From contig JASANH010000626.1 of NCBI GenBank assembly GCA_030248295.1, positions 1,984,001 through 2,048,000 of the forward strand: DNA of 64,000 nucleotides, written 5' to 3'. Below the pieces are notes generated by a model, which did not search any database, was not told the DNA's origin, and saw only the letters and a list, made by a program, of their open reading frames with translations. The position numbers and the translations under genes are program-made. Below, one piece after another: positions 25,120-37,712 of the stretch. Numbering within the stretch: position 1 is the first letter of the stretch; each line of letters starts with the position of its first letter. The DNA comes from Mesodorylaimus sp. YZB2_4. Lineage: Eukaryota; Nematoda; Enoplea; Dorylaimida; Dorylaimidae.

Positions 25120-28100
25120 CTATTGCGTCTTTTCGCAGACATCTACACCACAGTCCACACTCACTTGTGGTTCATCCAGCGGACTGTCTTTTAGCCACTT
25201 GGTTATGTTTTTGATGCTGGTTTCTACTTCGTTTGAGGATGACGCATTGATTTGATAGCTGAAATCGCCCATATGCTAACGCGACATTCATGCAAGGTCG
25301 AATCCCAAATCCCATACCCAAATCCAGTTTTACTTTCGGCGTGCAAGGGCGAAGAGGGCGGAGTGGATAATGGACTTCCTGTAGTCATGCCCGGATAAAG
25401 TTCAGGACTAAAATACGAGACAATATTTTCTGCTCGACGATATAAAAAATAGGTCATACCTGAACTCCTGATCGAGTGAACAGCTACTACAGCTCTGGGT
25501 CCCTGTCTGAGGCGAAACATTCGAGGCATAGGTACTGGGTGAAGTTTCCTGGGATGCAGGTGATAGGAAATAGTCGAGGGAGGGCACATTCGGCGAGGGC
25601 GCGTCATCAGATGATTGATTCAGTGATTGTTCTCTTGCATGAAGAAAGTGCAATTGATTCGATTGGTTTACTGGACTGAAGGTGGCCTGTACTGAGCACG
25701 GACTGCGCTCGATAGGATTGGGCGACTGTTGACCATGATGGCGAGGTTGAGTCGGGCTTGCCACATGAGTTTGTTGGTAGCCTGACCCGATCATGGCCTG
25801 GGCTATCAAGACTGAATCATTAGAGGCCCTAAAACATTGCAAACATGGCTTAGATGAAGTTATCAAGCACAGTAGTGAGCGTACGAGTAGTGGACGCCAT
25901 AACAGTGATCGTCTCTGGATTGGAAGGAGAATGCTAAAGCGTCTTGGCCGCAATCAACGTAATCGTCGCACGACCATTCATTAGGTGCCTCATGGCATGC
26001 ACCCCCAGCGTTTTGGCTTGGATCTACGGCATAGCTGAAATAGGCTTGTAGCCTTCGCCGAAGAAGAGCAGCTGAGTTTGAACTACCTGGCAGTGTTTAG
26101 ATTTCCGTGGGAGCAACTAGAAAATGCGCCAGTTGGAGATGCTGCGTGGCCACATTGATCACCAGTCGGATAGCAAACCTCATTTGCTCGCTGAGCCTCC
26201 TGGACGATGTTCTGCTGATTGCAGACTGAAGAAGTTGGAGCATTGCAGGGCACCCTAAAAAGTTATCAGCGTGCGCCTCAAATATCCTCAGGTGTGTTTC
26301 TTATGGGGAACAACAACGCGAGGCAGAAGCCTATCGGGTCGATCCTCGCCTCATCCATACTGTATGTATAAGTACAGTACAGCAGGGTCTGACGACCAAC
26401 CATTGCCCGCGGATCTTCTTCAATGTACGGGCATCTAGAGTTATGGCCAGTAATTGCCCTACTGGGCGCATCGGATAGATTGTACGAATTTGACTGGCGG
26501 ATAAGCGTTTTCCAACAGTTGCCTGTTGGCGTTCATTCGGGATCATTTTCCTCGGGATCAGGATCAGGACTCGCTCAATCCCGACCAGGATCAGAATTTT
26601 TAAAGATCGTGCTTTTTCCGCTTATTTAGAAAACAAATCCCTTCCCTCCTATCTCCAGTTCAATCATCCGCCAAATTTTGTCCAGCTTCCCTTTTTTCAC
26701 GCATCTCCACGACATTCAATCCCGACCGCTTTTTATCAGGATCGGGATCAGGTTTGGGAGGGGCAGTCCCGACCTTGATCTGGATCCCGAACGTACGCTA
26801 CTGCCTGCAGAGGCTCGACTGGCAATCGATACTCTACACGGAGTCGGCAGCTGGGGCGTCACCCTGACGGGTGATGTTTCAGCCATGGACTAGGTCGAAA
26901 GACTTGGTTGGGTGCCCTTGCTTTTTAGCGTGGTGCAAAAAGCTCCACTGGTCACTCCCTACAGTAATATGGACACAGTCGTGTTACATGCCGGACTTAA
27001 GAGCTCTGTAACCTGAATCTCGTGATGAGGGTCCCTCACTCGTTTCTAAGAGGGGTACCGCAATTTCCATATTTGCTCCAAGCTCTCGAACCTCGAACCT
27101 TCTATCCTTACCGCGAATTTATTTCACTTTCAACCGTGTAAATCCGATCCAGCAGTATTTCGAACGAGTTGTCTTTATTAAATGAGGAAAGCAAAGAGCC
27201 CAATTTCGATTGGGAGAATAATCGCAAATTTTTGTCCAATTTTCCAGCATTTCCTTGTTTTACTCTTGAAATAGCGAATTTACTGTAAGGATGTAAGGTT
27301 TGGACATAAAGTCTTACCGTATTGGAAAAACCGCCCGCCTCGGGTCAGTGTATGCAAAACAGGCTTCATCACTTTGTTCCGACTCATTATTTTGTTTTTT
27401 CCTGTTATTGTAATAATTTGTTTCGTCTTTGTTTTTCAGTTGCCGGTAATCAACCGAGCCTTTGCCGTACACATGAAAGTTAGTTAACTTTCGCTTGACT
27501 GGCGCCCCTTCTCTTTCATCGCCGTGACATCGTTCCAGTTGCCCGAATTCAATGCAGTGAACCAAAGTGTAGTTTCTGACTTTGATCTTTTCCCATAGGT
27601 CTGAATGCCCAAAAAAGGGTGTGCCGTTTTTGGGATCTGTAATAGGCCAGTTTACTTTCCACCCTTTGCAGCGGGAGGAGGTTTTGGGAGACTAACCGGG
27701 TAATACGATGCTGATCGATGGAATTCCATGCGAGCCTTCACTTTCTTGGAACCGAATCAGCATGGCGTATCCTCTTTTCTGAAATGACTCCTTGGTCATG
27801 TTGCAGCACTGAATGCATTAGCCAGATTTGACATTTTGCCCTCAAACCGACACAAAGGAAAACAAAGCCGCGTACTTGCAAGAGCACTGCTTCAGTCTCG
27901 ACTCTACTTAAAAAGCAGTAATTCAACCTGAAAAAGAGGAGACTAGATTCATGCATTCCAGAACAAAAACTCTCCTTACAGTCCCTCCTCCCATAGAAAA
28001 TAGTTATCTTTGATACAGTCCATGGCCTTAAAATAGTAAGACCACAGGTGGTCACAGTAGACGGCCTATAATTAAGAAAGCGCTGAACTCTTCAAAGTGT

Positions 28101-30202
28101 TGGAGAGAAACCTAACTCACGTAATCAATGCTGTTCGACGCTATGTCCAACTTTTTGTGCACGTTCTTTATAAATCTTTTCAGGCACACCTTATGCACAA
28201 TGGTCAGTCCGAACGATGTGTGCACATATGTCCGAAAGAAACTATCAAGAATTTCGATTAGATAATCAATCGATGGCATGACAGATTCCAGTTTTCTGGC
28301 CGTACCATCGTCGTCCTAACAGAAAGAAGAACAGTCAACCGAATGAAGTGAACTAAGCAGTGGTCATTTACATTTACACAAAAACGTAACCGCCACACTG
28401 CGTCACGCCATTTGCGTTCCTTTTGATTGGAATAGTTTTTCAGGATTTCAAACGGCAGACCTAAAATCTGAAGAAGCTTGGGCCTGTACTTTGCAAGTAC
28501 TAGTCGCGTTGATTTTCTTACCAGCTGCTTCTTTTCAAGTTGACCCATTTCATTGTAGTCGACTGTGTGGAAGTACAAGTGATAGGCGTCATGCCATTTG
28601 TCAGCTTGTCGACCTTTTCCTTTCGTAGCTTTTGTTGCCTTCGTTGGCTGCCGTTCGCATTCGACCTCATCTCCCGTCTTTTCGGATTTTTGAACACTCT
28701 GAAAGTGTTTTGATAGTCCGCCGCTTACATATTTGCGATGGCTGTGACAGCAACTAATCGGTAGTTTTTTTCAGCAATCACACAGGCTTATTGGCCAACG
28801 GGCACGGAAAGATAGACACGATCAGCGAGGAGGGGATGAGGGTGAAGCAGAATCTCGCACCATGGCCTTTAGGAGATGCAGAGTAAGCTGCCGAATACTT
28901 TAATGTGTCTGATCTAGCCTGACTAACGGCCTGCAGATAGTTGTCTGTGTTAGTCCTGCATTGGTTCGGGTTCTGCTGGTTGGCTAACTGCTTCCGTCGA
29001 ACCACTGACTTACTATGTCATAAAATGCCGCCAAATATAAAGCTGTTGGATCTGGACTAGTTTCGTCATATGGAATCCATCGCCACCGAACCGACTCTGC
29101 CCATCGGGGCTTACCTCTAGGTTGTGTTTTCATTGCTGTGTATTTGACCTTGTCCTCGAATTTTGGAGGCTTTTTTTTCAAACAACGACCCGCTTCCTCA
29201 CTAAAGGTCAGAGTTAGACTAACCCCTTCGGCCTGATTGACCATTAGTATGATAAAACATTACGTGATCAGTCCTGCGTACAGATCCATGGTCTCCATCT
29301 CATGTCGTCTTTTCTCGCTAGCGGAGCCAATCAGGGCGCAGATGACAGCGTGAGGACAAGATTTCCGCTCGGTGTTCAGCAAGGCGGGAACATGCTTGAT
29401 TACCACGTAGCTGCTGGAACAAACGCTTCGAGTGTCTGAACAACAGAGACCAGCAGACAAAAAAGCCAGCCCTACCTTTCATACGCTGATTGCAACAATT
29501 CCTCAAACTTATTTAATATTGTCGGATCATTGGCCGCGGCATTTTGATATTCCAGCGCTAGGTACTCCAAATGGCAGAACCTTAAAAATTGTTTTGCGAA
29601 GTATTCAATTCCTTATAGCCCTTGTCGCATCTTCAGTCTTTCCCTTACTTTTCATGTAAAGCGTCAAACAGTGGTCTGACTTTGGGATCAATAAGCAATG
29701 GCAATTGCGATGAAGATGCTTGTTCTTCACCTGAATCCCTTTTTTTCTTTGTGGCACCATGTGATTTCACAGCGATAGATTTTCTTTTTGTAGTAGTGCT
29801 CCGTCCGACAAGTTCCGTGTCAGAATCTGCATCTTTTCTCTCGTCATATTCAGCCGGCTGCTTGAGAAGTAGAAGACGTTGTTGCTCATTGAAAAACTTT
29901 TTCAGTCGTGTGGCTTTAGTGAATGCGGATTTTAATATTTCGAGGGCTACATCTGGATGAGTTAGCTAAAAGATGAAAGCCTGATGAAGAGAGTCAGACT
30001 TTGCAGTAGCCTGCAGTACATACTTTCGACCACAATCCAGCGACTTCGTTGTCGAAGGCCTGGAAATAAAGACACTTTGCACCCTGTTTAAGAGCGGTCC
30101 TGGAGCGCCAAAACTTTTTGTAAAGGCTTGTCCTTGTGATATTATTTGTAGCATATGCGATGCCGCACGCACCTGAGCCACGTTGGTCCAAGTCGATTCC
30201 AT
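25120..30202 (-). CDS. STAT-family transcription factor, copy A
   Basis: Eighteen exons in phase: 30173-30202, 30024-30059, 29649-29965, 29476-29580, 29264-29413, 29014-29200, 28522-28698, 28372-28467, 28121-28315, 27980-28065, 27876-27927, 27697-27778, 27318-27636, 27112-27282, 26087-26254, 25460-25828, 25318-25407, 25120-25258; 922 residues. STATs are latent factors that dimerise through SH2-phosphotyrosine contacts and enter the nucleus. The N-terminus (about 1-160) has QQRLLLLKQPAE and basic clusters TKRKS and TKKKRD, a likely nuclear signal. The linker ends LWSYYFK...YFLWEEGL, matching the STAT pattern FW.W...LW.EG.I.GF. The SH2 domain follows (about 460-570) with AMLIRF, whose Arg486 should bind phosphotyrosine, and VRNYTLVH, like the IRNY of STAT1. 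The C-terminal 300 residues are Ser/Pro/Gln-rich, suited to transactivation. The canonical STAT N-domain is absent. I cannot point to the phosphorylated Tyr. Confidence 0.88.
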
Positions 30203-30999
30203 CACTTCCAGTCTATTGGCAGTGGTTCCTTGCGAGAGCGACGCGAGCTGTGGAGCTCACTGTCAGCTTGTAAAACAAACCACTCTGGCTTTTGCACCAC
30301 CATCTGCTCGTTAAATAGCTGGCCGACGAATGTGTTGCTGTATCTCTCAAACAACACATGCGCAACTTTATCTTGCTAGTTTCAAACAGAAAGCGAAAAA
30401 AACTTGCGTTCGTCTAACAGGGAAGGCTATTCGACGAATGGGTTAGTGCGGAGGCGAACTTGTTGTTGGTGAACAGGAATGTAAGTCATTCTTGCGCGAG
30501 GCAGAAAGATAGCACACAGTGAAATGGCGCTTTGCCACAATTGTGCATTCTACAGCTGAGCTGATCCTGAGAGCCAGTATACGGGTACTATCCTTAGTAG
30601 AGCAGGAAATGACTCATGCTCTACATAACGGAGCCATAAATTTTGCATCGTTCTCAAAATACTGAATCAGAAAGGGTGGTCATGCAACCACAGTGCTATA
30701 TGTATATGCAACACTCTAAGCTCCCTATGTACACGTGGAAGCAGTGATCAGTGGAGCTGTTGCACCACAGGAAAACACCGGGGCCAAACCAGAACTTTTC
30801 TTTACTGACCTTACGATCAGTCAGCTCCTAAGATTGCCGTGCTAGCTCAAAGTACTCATCAGGACACAAATGAGTTTTAGGCAGAGGAGTGTGCTGCGTT
30901 ATTTTTCTTATTCTTATTACTGCTGGGTTTTAGCTGTGCCCAGTCAGGTGCTCACCTTCATTACGTCTAACTGACGCTCCAGTGCCAATGATGAGCATC
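30203..30999. other. Upstream region of STAT copy A
   Basis: The minus-strand stretch 30382 to 30204 is open for about 57 codons (DKVAHVLFERYSNTF at its start) and its stop codon overlaps the STAT ATG (TGATGG). It has no counterpart upstream of STAT copy B and is not assigned. No other feature seen. Confidence 0.35.
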
Positions 31000-31177
31000 A
31001 TGTCATGTCATGTCATGTCATGTCATACTTTATCCATAGCCAAGCACCATAAGGCGCACTCGAGGGCTAAGGAACGCATAATTGACAATCACTTTGTACC
31101 GAGGCGGGAGTCGAACCCTCCCCTGTAAGTGCGCACCCAGCGTGAGAGGCAGACGCCTTAACCCGCTAGGCCACGAC
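31000..31177 (-). mobile_element. tRNA-Ser-derived SINE, family I, full copy
   Basis: The minus strand begins GTCGTGGCCTAGCGGGTTAA, a class II tRNA (Ser/Leu-like) 5' half with an intact A box. It continues with GGGTTCGACTCCC, a perfect B box, then a 60-base body containing CCTTAGCCCTCGAGTGCG, and a tail of about five TGACA units. Internal RNA polymerase III promotion is expected. Confidence 0.9.
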
Positions 31178-31282
31178 CAGCGCACCTTTACGCGAGCATG
31201 GTACCTTTACTCGACAAAACCGAGACGGAACGAGTGGGTCGTGTCCCTTCCTCTTTCGTATTCATCTGCATCAGTGATTGCA

Positions 31283-31711
31283 GCGGCCGCGGTGGTGCAG
31301 CGGTTCGGCATTCGTCTCTCCGTATTGCTTGGGAGCGAGTTGCTGGACTCGTCCCGGATTCAATCCCCGGTGATTAAGGTCGGTTTGCGAACCATAAGCC
31401 CTCGCTGACCTTGCACGCCAGGCCGTGGGTGACTCACCCGGTACCGCCGAGGTGCTCCGAGTGGAGAGACGGAAGCCAAACGAGTAGACAGTCTCGGCTG
31501 TCGAACACCGGCAGGGTTAAAAGCCCGCCCGCCATCGTCCGAAAAAGCCGGTGTGCAGTCCAGGATGCCCTCGCGTGGAGGTGCTCCTAGTGGAGACACG
31601 CAGAGGGAAGCTGCTGTGTGTGCCGGTCCCCGCACAGCCTTGCTTATAAGGTTTGACTGCTGGCCGGCTACAGGCAAAACGGGCTTCGGCCCACAAAAAT
31701 TAAAAAAAAAT
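31283..31711 (+). mobile_element. tRNA-derived SINE, family II, full copy
   Basis: Starts GCGGCCGCGGTGGTGCAGCGG (A-box-like) with GGATTCAATCC (B-box-like) about 70 bases on. A 300-base body follows, then the hairpin GGGCTTCGGCCC and a tail AAAAATTAAAAAAAAA. GTGATTG occurs just before the head and just after the tail, a likely target-site duplication from retroposition. It lies 106 bases from a family I copy. Confidence 0.85.
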
Positions 31712-32023
31712 CTGTGATTGGACAGTTAGAATGAAACAGCGCGCAGGTTTAATGCGACCCTGCCACAAAAACTTATGCTTACGAGCCAGGTATATCAGTG
31801 GTGTCTCCTTACCAGTGGGTACATCGAGTTGCTGCGGACTTATACCCTATATTAAATCTATTACCAGATACCGCAATTTTACTTTCAGGTGCCATACCAC
31901 ATGGCGTAGGGGAAACCCATAACTGTGCCAAATATCTTTAAGAACTTCATTCTTCTAAAATTATTTACAGCAGTCTAGCGCAAGCATTAAAAAATGACAT
32001 CATTACAGAATACAAAAATTTGC

Positions 32024-32029
32024 TTTATT
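32024..32029 (-). terminator. Poly(A) signal of STAT copy B
   Basis: AATAAA on the minus strand, about 125 bases after the stop codon at 32153. Confidence 0.5.
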
Positions 32030-32152
32030 ACACGCACTGCCGCTTACTGTATCTGAAATACTCTTGTCATTTGACAATCTCTGACAAACTAATTTTCTAC
32101 CGTTTTAGAAAGCTGATCAACAAACAACCGCTTTTAACGCACAATTTCCGCG

Positions 32153-35100
32153 TCAACTCCCATTATTAGCACCCATTCCTAGAAAATTCATTCTTTTTTG
32201 CAATTCTTCGATCGGCGTAGCTTGGATCCAATTAATTAAATCTTGTTTGGTTGGTACTCTGAAAAACCTTAGCATAGGAGTCACAAATATTTCGAATGCT
32301 CTAAATCCAGCTTACCTGGATCTCGAGTTGCTCAGCTCTGGCTGCGCGGGTAAATTTGCGGATGGTGGGAAGGGAAATACGGTGTGCCCATTATTTTGTG
32401 CGGCATAGTCTGGTCTAAAGCGCAAGATATTATAGGCGCGGCGAAGAATAGGAAAGAAGAGCAAGAAAAAAGAACCGTACCTCGTCTCGTAAGAGAGGGA
32501 ACTGGTGCTCATGCTTGACTCATGAGATATAGCCGATCCATAAGAGCCACGGGAACTTTCTGCTGTTGGGATCGATGCAGGAGAAGTGGCAGAAAGGGTC
32601 TGCGGTGAGTATACATAGGAGGCGGATGGTTGCTGGATACTGGCCCCTTGATATGCAGCCCTGTGTTGATCGAGTGGACTAAACATGGCCTGAGCCACCA
32701 TGACCGAATTGTCAGTCCTGTAAATAAGAAACGTTACGAAGTGCAAGTGGAAAGCTTAACCAGCGCACCCAGATGGGTAGATATGAGAGGCCAAAGTCTC
32801 TGGGTAAAGAAATTACGAGCAGAAGCTTCCCAATCGAACTGGAAAGACGACTGAGGCACCAGACTGATTGGTCTGATGATTATTGACCTCCTGGCCGGCC
32901 ATGAATATTGGTTACTGTACTGTACATACATTGGCGCGCACGTCAGAGACGCTTACTGGGAGTAGAATGTCCCAAAATTTTGACCAGTTTCAGTCCCAGG
33001 GAAATTCGTCGAGCATGCTCCTTGGCCGCTGTAGTCGTAATTGTCTGACCATTGATTTGTCTCACTGTATGCCGCATCGTATGCCACCCCAGTGGCCTGC
33101 AGTTGCTGCTGACAAGCAGGAAATCTAAAGTGCACTCACTCTGTAACTCTACTTGCTCCCAACTTCCACCCTGTTTTCTGAAGTCGACTCACCCAAAATT
33201 GGTAATCTGTTGTTGGCAGCTTGAGAACGGCTCGTGGGCACCTTGCTCTTGACCGTATCCGTAATTGGAGGAATCATAAGACGGCTCTGTGGACTCGGAC
33301 GAAGGCCAGTCAGTCTGACCGTAAGAGCATGTTGGGAACACCATTTCGCTGAAAGATTCAGTTTATATTTGAACGTATGGATAGCCGCAGGTCGGGCACA
33401 CGAGATTGCACCGCATGATCTTACCCATTTTGTGCATTCATGGTTGCATGTGTTTGACAGCCGCCTGATGGAATGTCTTGGCCATCGAGCACCGCTGGAT
33501 AAGCTTCAGGCTGCCACTGGGCTTGTACATTGTTTGTGTGCAATGGGGCATTGGCCTCTGGCAGCCTGCAAACGAAGATCATGGGCCATTGCCCTAAAGC
33601 CCAGCCAGGGCGGCTTCAACGTTGTCTCAACATTCTTGACCTGGTGGCTAGTACTAAAAATTCTTACCCGGATGCCATTGAATTCTCATTTTCATAGATT
33701 TGATCGGGGAATAATTCAAAATTATTTCCGCCATAGCGATTTAAATAGGCGCCCAATTTGGATTCCGTAAATGACTGAAGCTGTCTAGCCAGATTTCCCA
33801 CAGTGCCTTCTTTGAGCCTGCAAACAAGCTACAGTAGAACTAAAATCTTTTAGCTATTTGGATGCGTTGGTCAGTCAATCGAGGTAGTAAGTTGGCATTG
33901 ATTTTGATCCTGTGAATAATCAGTACTTATGACCTCGGACCACACTCGTGGATTTCAGAATCAACAAGCTTTGTTGCAAGTCGAAAGGTTATTACGCGAT
34001 AAGTTAGTGTAAGGACCGTGCCGTTATCGTGATATATTGTATCTGTGATAGCATGGCGGACCTGAAACCCAACCCTGGGTTGTGTCCGAGGAGGAGTACC
34101 AGTTACACCTCGAACCAACTGAAAGCTCCGACTCAATCGACTATTGCTTACGTTATTGGAAATACGACCCTTTTCTCGTCTGTGTACTCGAAACACGGCC
34201 CGTCGTCATATTCATTTTGTCTCTGTCTTTCGTATGTGCTTTGATCCTCAGGCTCCAGTTTCTTATAATCCCATTTTCCTTTGCCATATACTTCAAAATC
34301 GGGCAGCTTATCTCGAAGTTTTTCTTTCTTACCGCCAATTTCAATTTCCAACGCAGCAAATTTTATGATATGAATCAAAGTGTAATTCCTAATTTCTATT
34401 TTATCTCGAAGTTTTGAGTGGGCGAAAAACGGTGCGCCACCAATGGAACCTGAAAACTTCGAGTTCCACGTTTTTTTTTGCGCTCACTTTGGAGGATGGC
34501 GAATCTATAGACAGTACTGACCTGACTCGAAGACGATACTTATCGACGGAATTCCATGCGCCTCTTTCTTTTGCTGAAATCGAATCAGCAGAGTCCGCTT
34601 TCCTTTTTTAAATAGCAAGGCTTCAGTGTCTGCCCGATCCATAAAGCAGTAGTTGAAACTGAAAAGAGGACAGTCAACCAGAAGGAGAAACTGGTTCAGA
34701 TGCGCAAAAGACGTCCACATCGGCAATTCTCAAATAAACTCGAATTGATTTGCCGAAGGGAGGCCTAACTCAAGCTTCATTGCTGGCTCTAGTAAAAACT
34801 GTCGACGTCGAAACTTTAAAAGGTTCTTAAAGAACTGAATGCCAAGTTTTTTGTTGGCTATTTCAATTTGGTAATCAGCCGCATCATAGTCAAGTTTTGA
34901 GGACCTTTGAATCGATGAATGAGGAAATACAACTTACAGTCCTTCTTCCCACAGATACCAATATCCTTTAATATAATCGACAGTTTTGAAGAAATAGGAC
35001 CAAAAACAGTCCCTGAATGTTGCCTAAAGAGAAACGCATTTTTTTAAAAAATTTGCCGAGGTAACAAAAGAGAAGAACTTTACGTAATCTATTTTTGACG

Positions 35101-37712
35101 AATCTGATTTCATAGCCTTTTTCAGATATTTTTTCAAACATAGCTTGTGTAACGTGGCCAAGCCACGGGAGTTGTTCACAAATCCGCGAAAGAAATAATC
35201 TAATATTTCCAGAAGCTCATCCAGCGTCGCAGTTTTGTCGTCGAGTTTTTTAGCTGTGAAATTTCCGTCCTAAAAAGGCTGCTCTAAATGTGATGGAGAG
35301 CGATGGGGTAACCCCACAAACAGTGTATACTCACATTTACGCAAAATCCCAACCGCCACACAGCATCTCTCCATTTCCGCTCTTTCTGCCCACAATAATT
35401 CTTGAGGACTTCAAACGGCGCCCCAAGGGCCTAAAATAGAAAATTTTCGAAAAATTTTTTAAGCGGTCTTACACTTAACGTACTAATGCTTTTTTAACTA
35501 CTGTCCGATTAGGATTCATTGTCATCGCATAGAAATACAGGTGGTATCCACCTGCCCACTTGGAGTCGCCAGGATCAGCCTCTTCAGTGTTCGATGGCTT
35601 CTTTTTTGTCGCACTTTCTTGCACTTGAACGCCGTTCGACGATTCTGACGACGAGTCCTTGTCTTTACGATGAATGCTCTGAAGGAATATGCTCTCGACT
35701 TGTTACAGTGAGTGTTAAAATACGCATGTCTGTCTCATCTGTTGTGTCTGTACTTGCATCTCTCATTGTGCATGAAAGACTGACTACAGTGGAAGGTCCC
35801 AGCTGGACTGGTACACTCAGAGGCGCGAGTTCGATCCCCACTAAAGGGCCTAGTATTGTGTATGCATCGAAGCCTGTTAGGCTTACTATTTCGTAGAACG
35901 TAGCCAAGTAAAGACCAGTGGGATCAGACGAGGTCCCATCGTACTCAACCCATTTCAATTGAATTGCTGGTACTAATTGGGGACGTGTTTTTCCAACCTT
36001 CTTCGTAGCTGAATACTGCACCTTGTATTTGAAATTGGGAACTGAAGTCCTCAAGTCGCGGCCCTGAGATTCTCTACAAAGACCAATTCTGTGAGCCTAG
36101 TCTGAGCAAGGAAGAACTAAGCTGAAGCTTACGTGATCAGTCCTGCAAACACGTGCATATTTTCTTGCAATTTTCCACTCGCATGCCCAGCAAGGGCGCA
36201 AATAGAGGCTGATGGAAGAGCTTTTCTGTCGACGTTGAACAAGACAGCGACGTGTCTCACCACCACAAATGAGCTGGAAATTCGAAAATTGTTACTAACG
36301 AGTTAGATAAATGGCAAAGAAATCATACCTGCACACTAACAGCCACGTGAACTTATCGAAATGCGCAATGGATGCTGGGTCATGTGACACTGCTTGCTGA
36401 CACTGCATCGTTAGACATTCCAATGTTTGGTAACTAAAAAGCTATTAGTAATTGAACTGGAAGTCTGATGAGGTACTGACAGGTGAACAAGTCTGAATGA
36501 GTCGCAAGGCCGAATTTTCTTATTCACAGATTTGAGAGGAGCACCAATCTTGTTCCCCGATCAATACCACAAAAATCGTCCTATGAGCGGCACCATACCA
36601 CAGGCCAAGAAATGTTACTGTAAAATAAACGTAATGAAAAGTGTTCCTCAAATCAGCAGCAAGTCACCTTTTTATGACTCAATATGCTGTTACGCTTTCC
36701 GAACCGGCAAATGGGCAAGGCTGACGGACGAGTCTGTCAAAGCTCTCGCGAACTGGGGTACCAACAACTTAAAACACCTCGTCTTACCTATTGTGCAAAA
36801 CGTCGAACAGTGGTCGGATTTCTCGATCGATTAGCGGAGGTTCTTGAAGTGGACATGTCTGCTCCTGACTCACGTCTCTTTTCCTTTTCGTTGGGCCATC
36901 ATGCGCATGATCAGTTGCAGAAGACTTCCGTTTTGTAGCTGTGCTCCGCTGGCCATCCAAGATTTCAGTCTGGTCACCAGAATCAGGTTCCACTTTCCGT
37001 TCATCAAACTCTGCTGGTTGTTTGAGTAATAGCAAGCGCTGCTGTTGATTGAAGTGTCCTTTTAGCATTTTAGCTTTCGCAAAAGCAGCATTGAGCATGT
37101 TTAGACATCTCGCAGGGTCTGGCGGCATGGTGGCTAGCTGAAAGCATCCATGTTAACCCTCCGACGGGATGCAACAATGATTTTTGACATCTACGACTGC
37201 TGCAGCTAAAGTAAGTGCCATCCCACGATCTCTGGGCACAAACAGCCAGGGTGGAATGAAGTTGCATAGGGAGACTGATGGAGGGGGCAAGACCGTTCTA
37301 TGCACATCAGTTATTGAGGATTCTAAATGTTGGATTTTTTAAAGTCGAGGATCGACAGTGTTGAGAAAAGATTTTCCCAATCAAAAGAATTGTGATTTTT
37401 CCACTACTGCATATTCAAGAGAAGAAGGGTTACATTTGCACGGCTAGCTTATTATTTTCACGATGAAGCCCAAGACGCTGTAAAGATAAAAGGCCGAAAC
37501 CCCTCTGCATATCTTACCGTTGTCCGTAGTTCGCTAACCACATTTTCGAATGCCTAAAAGCAAAATGCCGCGTACTAGTAAGGATTGGACGATTATCCCT
37601 AATGCGTGTTTTTCACATTTGTTTGTAATATCGTTCCTCAAAACTTTCCTTTGGCCATAGTGACAGAATCAATGATATCACTAACCTTAGCCGTATCATT
37701 CCAACTCGCCAT
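32153..37712 (-). CDS. STAT-family transcription factor, copy B
   Basis: Nineteen exons in phase: 37686-37712, 37518-37553, 36788-37137, 36329-36433, 36133-36273, 35887-36088, 35484-35678, 35335-35430, 35084-35269, 34938-35023, 34522-34658, 34152-34449, 33668-33817, 33425-33565, 33193-33348, 32957-33124, 32481-32717, 32316-32414, 32153-32258; 971 residues. Exon for exon it parallels copy A: same first-exon type (MASWNDTAK against MESTWTNVAQ), same QQRLLLLKQPAE core, same linker (CFWSYFFKTVDYIK...YLWEEGL). The SH2 region (about 475-590) has TLLIRF with Arg501 as the phosphotyrosine ligand, and IRNYTLIH. Two copy A exons are fused here (34522-34658), so one intron was gained or lost. The C-terminal half is long, rich in Gln, Ser, Tyr and Asn, with many Tyr that could be kinase sites. 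It is more extended than in copy A. Both end with a similar short motif (INWIQATPIEELQ here, ITKWLKDSPLDEPQ in A). Confidence 0.88.

Noticed and set aside
29622-29960. 112-codon plus-strand ORF
   Set aside because: It is the antisense of STAT copy A exon 29649-29965, which has a matching partner in copy B.
31000-31177. Possible tRNA-Ser gene
   Set aside because: The head has A and B boxes, but the anticodon arm does not pair and the sequence continues into a shared body and TGACA tail seen in other copies.
31360-31677. 105-codon minus-strand ORF, with a similar 142-codon ORF at 1609-2037
   Set aside because: Both lie inside SINE family II, which is non-coding and tRNA-derived.
33234-33770. 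178-codon plus-strand ORF
   Set aside because: It is the antisense of STAT copy B exons 33193-33348, 33425-33565 and part of 33668-33817, whose minus-strand frames join in phase.
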